The notes beneath the pieces are model-generated. The model was not told where the DNA came from. It did not search any database and saw nothing but the letters and a program-made list of their open reading frames with translations. Made by a program: the position numbers and the translations under genes. From Arboricoccus pini (GTDB lineage: Bacteria > Pseudomonadota > Alphaproteobacteria > Geminicoccales > Geminicoccaceae): 64,000 nt of DNA. Position 1 is the stretch's first letter; every line of letters starts with the position of its first letter. Positions 59,725-64,000 of the stretch are shown here, in pieces. The DNA lies in the NCBI RefSeq assembly GCF_900187945.1, contig NZ_FYEH01000002.1, forward strand, positions 310,001 to 374,000, given 5' to 3'.

Positions 59725-61473
59725 TCAGGTCGGCGACTGCTGCTGCGCGTGCGCCTCGGTGGGGGCCCCCGGAAGCTCGAGCAGCCGTCCACGCCTTGCC
59801 TCCAGCCGCGTGGCGAGAACCTCGTCACGGTCGTAGAGGTCCTCGCGGAACTGCGGCTTGCCGTTCTCGTCGACCCAGGCCGTCAGATAGATGATGTGGA
59901 CCGGAATTGCCTGCTTGAGGGTCACGACCCGGGTTCGCCCGGCATCCAGGACACTATGGATCATGGCGTCGCTCCAGCCCTGCGGCTGGAGGAGGAGGTC
60001 GGCCAGTTCCATCGGCTTCATCAGCCGGATGCAGCCATGGCTGAAGGAGCGGCGCTGGCGGGCGAACAGGGCCTTTGAGGGTGTGTCGTGGATATAGACG
60101 TTATAGGAATTGGGAAACATGAACTTCATCTGCCCCAAGGCGTTCTGCCCGCCCGGGGTCTGGCGCACCCTGTAGGGGAAGTTCTGCGCGTTCACCTGGC
60201 TCCAGTCGACCAGCCAGGGATTGACCGGCTGGCCGCCTGAGAGGAGCAGGTAGGAATTGCGCTCCAGATAGCCGGGATCGGCGCGAATCTTGGGCAGCAT
60301 CTCCTTGATGGCGATGCTCTTGGGCACATGCCAGTTCGGGTTGAACTCGATATAGCTCATATCGGCACTGAAGGTGGGCGTCTGGTCCTTGGCCGTGCCG
60401 ACCACGACATGCTGCTCGTAGGCGACCACCGGCTTGCCCGTCGCCTCGTCCGGCGTGATCAGCTGCAGGCGGTAATCGGGAATGTTGACGACGAAATAAG
60501 GCCCGCTCGGATCGGGATCGAAATGGCGCAGCCGCTCCATGTTGACCTTGATCTCGCGCAGCCGCGAACCGGTCCCATCGCCCAGCGCCGCGTAGGTCTG
60601 CGCACCAATGACGCCGTCATTGTTCAAGCCGTGCCGTGCTTGAAAATGCTTCATCGCCTCGACCAGCGGCGGGTCATAAGTCGAGCCCGCGAGCTCACCT
60701 TTGAAATCGCCCGACTGCGTCAGACGCTGGCGCAGCGCCGGGATCATCGCGCTCACCGCGCCGGGCGCGACCTTGCCCACATTGGGCACGGGCGTCCAAT
60801 GCTCGCCGGACTTGGCACTCAAGGAGGCCAAAAGCGTCCTTAGACGCGCATAGGCCGGCAGGGCGGGCGGCAGGGCGTCCAGGAGGGAAGCCAGATCCGG
60901 CACCGTCGATGCCGCGGTCAGGAAGCCTCCCGCCTCGAAGGGCAAGGTTGAGAGCGGAATGTCGAAGCCATTCATCGTCGAGCGCAGCCGGCCCGTATGC
61001 ACGTCGCGCGCATAGCGAATCAAAGCGGCACTGATCAGCGTCTCACGCTCGACCAGCGAGGCCATGTCGGCCTTGGCCGCCAGCGCGGCGATCTGACTCA
61101 CGCCATAGTCCTCGGGATCGAGCCCCTCGCGGTCAGCCGCCGCCAGCCTTTCCACCACGAGTTGACCGCGTGCGAGCGCATCGGCCGAACCCGTCCAGAT
61201 CGGCTGCCAATCACGCGCGGCATAGACCATGGCCATGGATTGCATGTCGTTATGCGCCGGCGCATCGACAGCCACGAGCGGCTGCAGACTCGCCTGCAGT
61301 CCCGCCGCCAGGCCGTCGGCCGGCATCGTCGCCTCCCCGACATCGGGCGATTGAGTGGCTGCTGCCACATGATTGCCCAAAAGGCCGAGCAAAATGGCGG
61401 CGATGGCGAGCGAACTGGGACGGCCAGCAAGTTTTCGGGCTCCTGGCCCCTCGCGCCTCAAGCTTTTGCGCAC
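59725..61473 (-). CDS. L,D-transpeptidase, YcbB/LdtD type
   Basis: A 582-residue periplasmic enzyme. The signal is in LAGRPSSLAIAAILLGLLGN with cleavage near VAA. A scaffold region precedes a peptidoglycan-binding module (VEAMKHFQARHGLNNDGVIG) and a YkuD catalytic domain with the Cys nucleophile in FSHGCIRLMKPMELA. It makes 3-3 crosslinks or anchors proteins in peptidoglycan. The start is GTG at 61473, with GGAAG upstream. Length and domain order match the YcbB subclass. Confidence 0.92.
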   Translation of the reverse strand: MRKSLRREGPGARKLAGRPSSLAIAAILLGLLGNHVAAATQSPDVGEATMPADGLAAGLQASLQPLVAVDAPAHNDMQSMAMVYAARDWQPIWTGSADALARGQLVVERLAAADREGLDPEDYGVSQIAALAAKADMASLVERETLISAALIRYARDVHTGRLRSTMNGFDIPLSTLPFEAGGFLTAASTVPDLASLLDALPPALPAYARLRTLLASLSAKSGEHWTPVPNVGKVAPGAVSAMIPALRQRLTQSGDFKGELAGSTYDPPLVEAMKHFQARHGLNNDGVIGAQTYAALGDGTGSRLREIKVNMERLRHFDPDPSGPYFVVNIPDYRLQLITPDEATGKPVVAYEQHVVVGTAKDQTPTFSADMSYIEFNPNWHVPKSIAIKEMLPKIRADPGYLERNSYLLLSGGQPVNPWLVDWSQVNAQNFPYRVRQTPGGQNALGQMKFMFPNSYNVYIHDTPSKALFARQRRSFSHGCIRLMKPMELADLLLQPQGWSDAMIHSVLDAGRTRVVTLKQAIPVHIIYLTAWVDENGKPQFREDLYDRDEVLATRLEARRGRLLELPGAPTEAHAQQQSPT

Positions 61474-61642
61474 GTCCCACTTCCTTCCAAAACCTGTAGC
61501 AACCCCCGTCGCCTGGTTGCGCCCTAGGCAACAGAGTATCTTAACCTGGTCCCAAGATAGCTCGAACCGTTCTATCGGACCGCGTTATTAGCGCAACAGG
61601 CGACAAGCTTAACAGAGCCGGCCAGCCGCACCACGTAACGCC

Positions 61643-62854
61643 TTATGCAGCCGGCCGAGCGATCCAGCGAATGATTGCCAGGCAGAGCAACGCGCAGCCG
61701 AGAATGGTAAAGAGAGCAGGCCGCGCCGTACCATCGAACAGAAAGGCCGCCAGCGCCCCAAAGAGGGCGGCGATCGCCGTCTGCACCACGCCCAGCGAGG
61801 AACTAATGGCGCCGACCATGCCCGCATGCCCCTGCATCGCCAGCGCCGTCGCGTTGGCGAGAATGAGGCCATAAAAGACGAAAAGGAGGCAAAAGCCCGA
61901 AACGAGCGCCCAGCCGGAGCCGGGTGCCAGCCTGTCGATCAAGAGGAGCAGCAGAGCGGCTGCCAGCGTGCCGCACAGGCCGATGCGGATCACGCTGCGC
62001 AGCGCCACGAGCCGGCAAAGCCGCGCATTGACGAGATTGCCGATCGCCACGAAGGCTGCCACCACCGCAAAGCCGATCGCAAAGCTTTGCTCGTCCATGC
62101 CGTGCGCGACCATGAAGATGGCCGGCGCATTGGTCAGATAGACGTTCAAGATCGCATAGGCAAAGGCAACGATCAGCGTCGCTGACAATGTCGAGCGATG
62201 CGCGAATAGAACGACATAGCCCGCGAGCAACCGCCTCGGGCCCAGGGCGTCCAGCTGATAGTCCCGGATTGATTCCGGCAGGAAGCGCCAGACCAGGACG
62301 AGGAGCATCATGCCGTAGGCGACGAGAAAGACGAAGATCAGCCGCCAGGAGCCCAGCCGCTCGATCAAGGCGCCGATCGAAGGCGCGATGATGGGTGCGA
62401 TGATGAAGGCGGCCAGGATCAGCTACATCATCCGCGCCATGCGCTCACCCTCGAACAGGTCGCGGATCATGACACGAGAGATGATGGCGCCCGCCCCCCC
62501 TCCCGCGCCCTGCACGAAGCGCGCGAACAAGAGCGTGTTCATGTCGGGAGAGAGCGCACAGGCAAGCGAGCTTGCGACATAGATGGCGATCCCCGCCATC
62601 AAGACGGGCTTGCGGCCGAACCGATCGGCCAGGGAGCCCCAGAAGAGCTGCCCCACTGCATAGCCGAGGAAGAAGAGCGTGATCGTAAGCTGGCCGCGAC
62701 TTAGGGGCGCCTCGAGGTTAGCAGCCGTGGCTGCGATGGCTGGCAGATTGATGTCGGTGGCGATCGCCGTCATCGTCATCAGTGCCGCCATTAAAGCGAT
62801 GAATTGCCTCGGCCCCAGGGCTATTCCCTGCCGTTCCGTCCGCGCCTTGCTCAT
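61643..62854 (-). pseudogene. Bcr/CflA-type MFS drug transporter, broken by an amber codon
   Basis: The frame is a complete 403-residue MFS efflux protein of the Bcr/CflA/MdfA group (TDINLPAIAATAANLEAPL, GSLADRFGRKPVLMAG, ARFVQGAGGGAGAIISRVM). But codon 144 is TAG (62423-62425): the reading continues in the same frame with ILAAFIIAPIIAPSIGAL. The affected codon follows MARMM and was probably Gln (CAG) or similar. No other lesion was seen. It is a recent pseudogene, a strain polymorphism, or a sequencing error. Confidence 0.8.
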
Positions 62855-62920
62855 GCCTTGCCAGATTTTCTCACGCCGCCTGTGCCCAGCGACAGCCCCA
62901 TCTCCGATCGGGCCCGGCCC

Positions 62921-63619
62921 TCAGCTCAGAGCCGGTCCCTGAAACTCGTATCGACCTGTGACGACGAACGGCGAATCTCTGTCACGCTGCTCGAAGACGC
63001 CTAGCGCGTCGATGACGAACGGGTCCCGGATCAAAGGCGTCACCGCCTCCTGCAAGGCGGCCAGCAGCCTCGCTTTCTCATCCCCGTAGACCCGCCCGGT
63101 TAATGTCATATGAAACTGAAAGAATTCAAAGACGTAGGGATAGCCAAACCGCTCCAGGTAATCCCGCTGCTCGGGCAGCAGCCGGGCGGGATTGCGCCGG
63201 GCGATATCGGCCTCACTGAGCGGCGCGCGCAAGGCATCCAACTCCTCCACGCAGGTCGCCGCCAGATCGTCGAGGTCGGCCAGCGGCTCGCGTGGGATCA
63301 AGGCCAGGAAATCGCCCACCGCCGCCAAGCGAAGATCGAGCGAAAAAGGCCGGTGGCCCTGCGCCAGATCGGCCACGCCTTGATGCAGGGTCGCACTCTC
63401 GATTCCACTCGCCAGTTCGAAGGGCGCCTTGAGCGTGCCGTGAAAGCCGTAATGCGCCGGGTCCGCCGTCGCCCTGGCCAGCGCCTCTGGAGCGACGCCA
63501 GCCAAAATGGGCTGCACCACTTTCTTTCCCTTATAGGGATCCCAACCCAACCACTGGTTGGCGAACTGCATCAGCGGCGCTCGCTCCGGTGGCACGGCAT
63601 AGACGGCATAGCGGCGCAT
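62921..63619 (-). CDS. DUF1045 phosphonate-operon protein
   Basis: A 232-residue protein of the DUF1045 family, linked to phn operons. It has two HxT motifs of the 2H-phosphoesterase fold: His60-Gly-Thr62 in YGFHGTLKAPFELA, and His-Met-Thr in FQFHMTLTGRV near residue 170. Its specific reaction is not established; it may hydrolyse a cyclic phosphate. The start codon shares one base with the stop codon of phnM (TGATG), so the two are coupled. Confidence 0.9.
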   Translation of the reverse strand: MRRYAVYAVPPERAPLMQFANQWLGWDPYKGKKVVQPILAGVAPEALARATADPAHYGFHGTLKAPFELASGIESATLHQGVADLAQGHRPFSLDLRLAAVGDFLALIPREPLADLDDLAATCVEELDALRAPLSEADIARRNPARLLPEQRDYLERFGYPYVFEFFQFHMTLTGRVYGDEKARLLAALQEAVTPLIRDPFVIDALGVFEQRDRDSPFVVTGRYEFQGPALS

Positions 63620-64000
63620 CAGGCTTCCCTTGCTCCTGCGACCCAGACTTCGCGCACCAGTGGCCGGCCGTCCCGCAGGGCCACGCGGACGAGATCAGCG
63701 CGCATCCCCTGCCCGATTCGACCGCGATCGTCGAGTCCCGCGGCGCGCGCCGGATTGGCGCTAACCGTGGCAATGGCCCTGGACAGGCTATAGCCGAAGG
63801 CGTCGCTTGCGAGCCTGAACGCGGCCGGCAGCAGGGCAGCTGGAATATAGTCGGAGGAGATGATGTCCAACTGGTCCTCGCGCGCCAACTCGGCGGCCGC
63901 CACATTGCCAGAATGCGAGCTGCCGCGAATGAGATTGGGTGCCCCCATCAACACCTGCATACCGGCCCGCCGCGCCGCGACCGCCGCTTCGAGCGTCGTT
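63619..64000 (-). CDS. phnM: PhnM, C-terminal part (partial)
   Basis: The last 126 codons of an amidohydrolase that runs off the right edge. In the C-P lyase pathway PhnM removes pyrophosphate from alpha-D-ribose 1-methylphosphonate 5-triphosphate. The block GAPNLIRGSSHSGNVAAAEL and LDIISSDYIPAALLPAAF are typical, and the tail has NPARAAGLDDRGRIGQGMRADLV. The rest of the phn operon presumably lies beyond the window. Confidence 0.9.
   Translation of the reverse strand, partial: TTLEAAVAARRAGMQVLMGAPNLIRGSSHSGNVAAAELAREDQLDIISSDYIPAALLPAAFRLASDAFGYSLSRAIATVSANPARAAGLDDRGRIGQGMRADLVRVALRDGRPLVREVWVAGAREA

Noticed and set aside
1-64000. CRISPR arrays, prophage, integrases, insertion sequences, tRNA and rRNA genes
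   Set aside because: I looked for spaced direct repeats, transposase or integrase motifs and conserved RNA sequences and saw none, although a tRNA scan could still find one I missed.

Overview
This window looks like chromosomal DNA of a high-GC Gram-negative bacterium, most likely an alphaproteobacterium (perhaps Rhodospirillales or a related order; the exact order is a guess). The main clue is a GAAC-N7-GAAC LexA box, the alphaproteobacterial type, at the start of dnaE2. Other pointers are the EpmA/EF-P pair, CreA, a two-domain RibBA-like protein, an orphan Fae homologue, LigD, and outer-membrane and periplasmic proteins (OmpA-type, YcbB-type L,D-transpeptidase). I saw no rRNA, tRNA, CRISPR array, insertion sequence, integrase or prophage. 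The gene content is mostly housekeeping and accessory metabolism.

Layout. 1-1.5 kb: start of an ABC exporter gene, divergent from a glycosyltransferase-like gene. 1.5-6.2 kb: an MHS-family transporter divergent from an amidase, then epmA divergent from efp. 6.2-13.6 kb: a sparsely coding stretch with a hexanucleotide repeat that encodes a Gly-Tyr tail, a lipoprotein, recQ, an OmpA protein with inverted domain order, and ycaQ-dmpA. 13.7-19.3 kb: a complete sugar ABC transporter (binding protein, two permeases, ATPase) divergent from its LacI-family regulator, with a palindromic operator inside the promoter. 19.4-23 kb: a PAS-GGDEF-EAL protein and a CDF metal exporter. 23-28.5 kb: an aldolase/FAH/metallo-beta-lactamase cluster, an AbrB-type membrane protein, a Fae homologue and a YedK/SRAP protein.

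28.5-39.4 kb: CorA, dnaE2 translationally coupled to a secreted HExxH protein, creA, an aminotransferase overlapping rlmJ, a 55-residue acidic protein and ligD. 39.8-45.9 kb: a class-IV aminotransferase, pta-ackA, then a cobalamin riboswitch in front of a CobW GTPase and a DUF1289-fusion gene. 46-50.3 kb: ilvA and a flavin/redox cluster (flavin reductase, a RibBA-like protein whose active sites look lost, free-Met-R-sulfoxide reductase). 50.3-53.2 kb: a cysteine-free SUOX-fold protein beside a GGDEF-EAL protein.

53.4-64 kb: a D-lactate dehydrogenase-type enzyme; a helix-turn-helix-like gene with a palindrome in its leader, bracketed by two inverted copies of a palindromic repeat; a low-complexity secreted protein; an AT-rich non-coding island; an MDR oxidoreductase divergent from an HxlR regulator; a flavin reductase; murI; an L,D-transpeptidase; a Bcr/CflA-type MFS gene broken by one in-frame amber codon; and the end of a phosphonate (phn) operon (DUF1045 protein and the C-terminal part of PhnM).

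I found no single obviously new multi-gene system. The strongest oddities are the RibBA-like pseudoenzyme, the inverted OmpA protein, the Gly-Tyr-tailed small ORF, the repeat-flanked HTH gene, the imuAB-less dnaE2 with a LexA box on its start codon, and the riboswitch-led CobW/DUF1289 pair.
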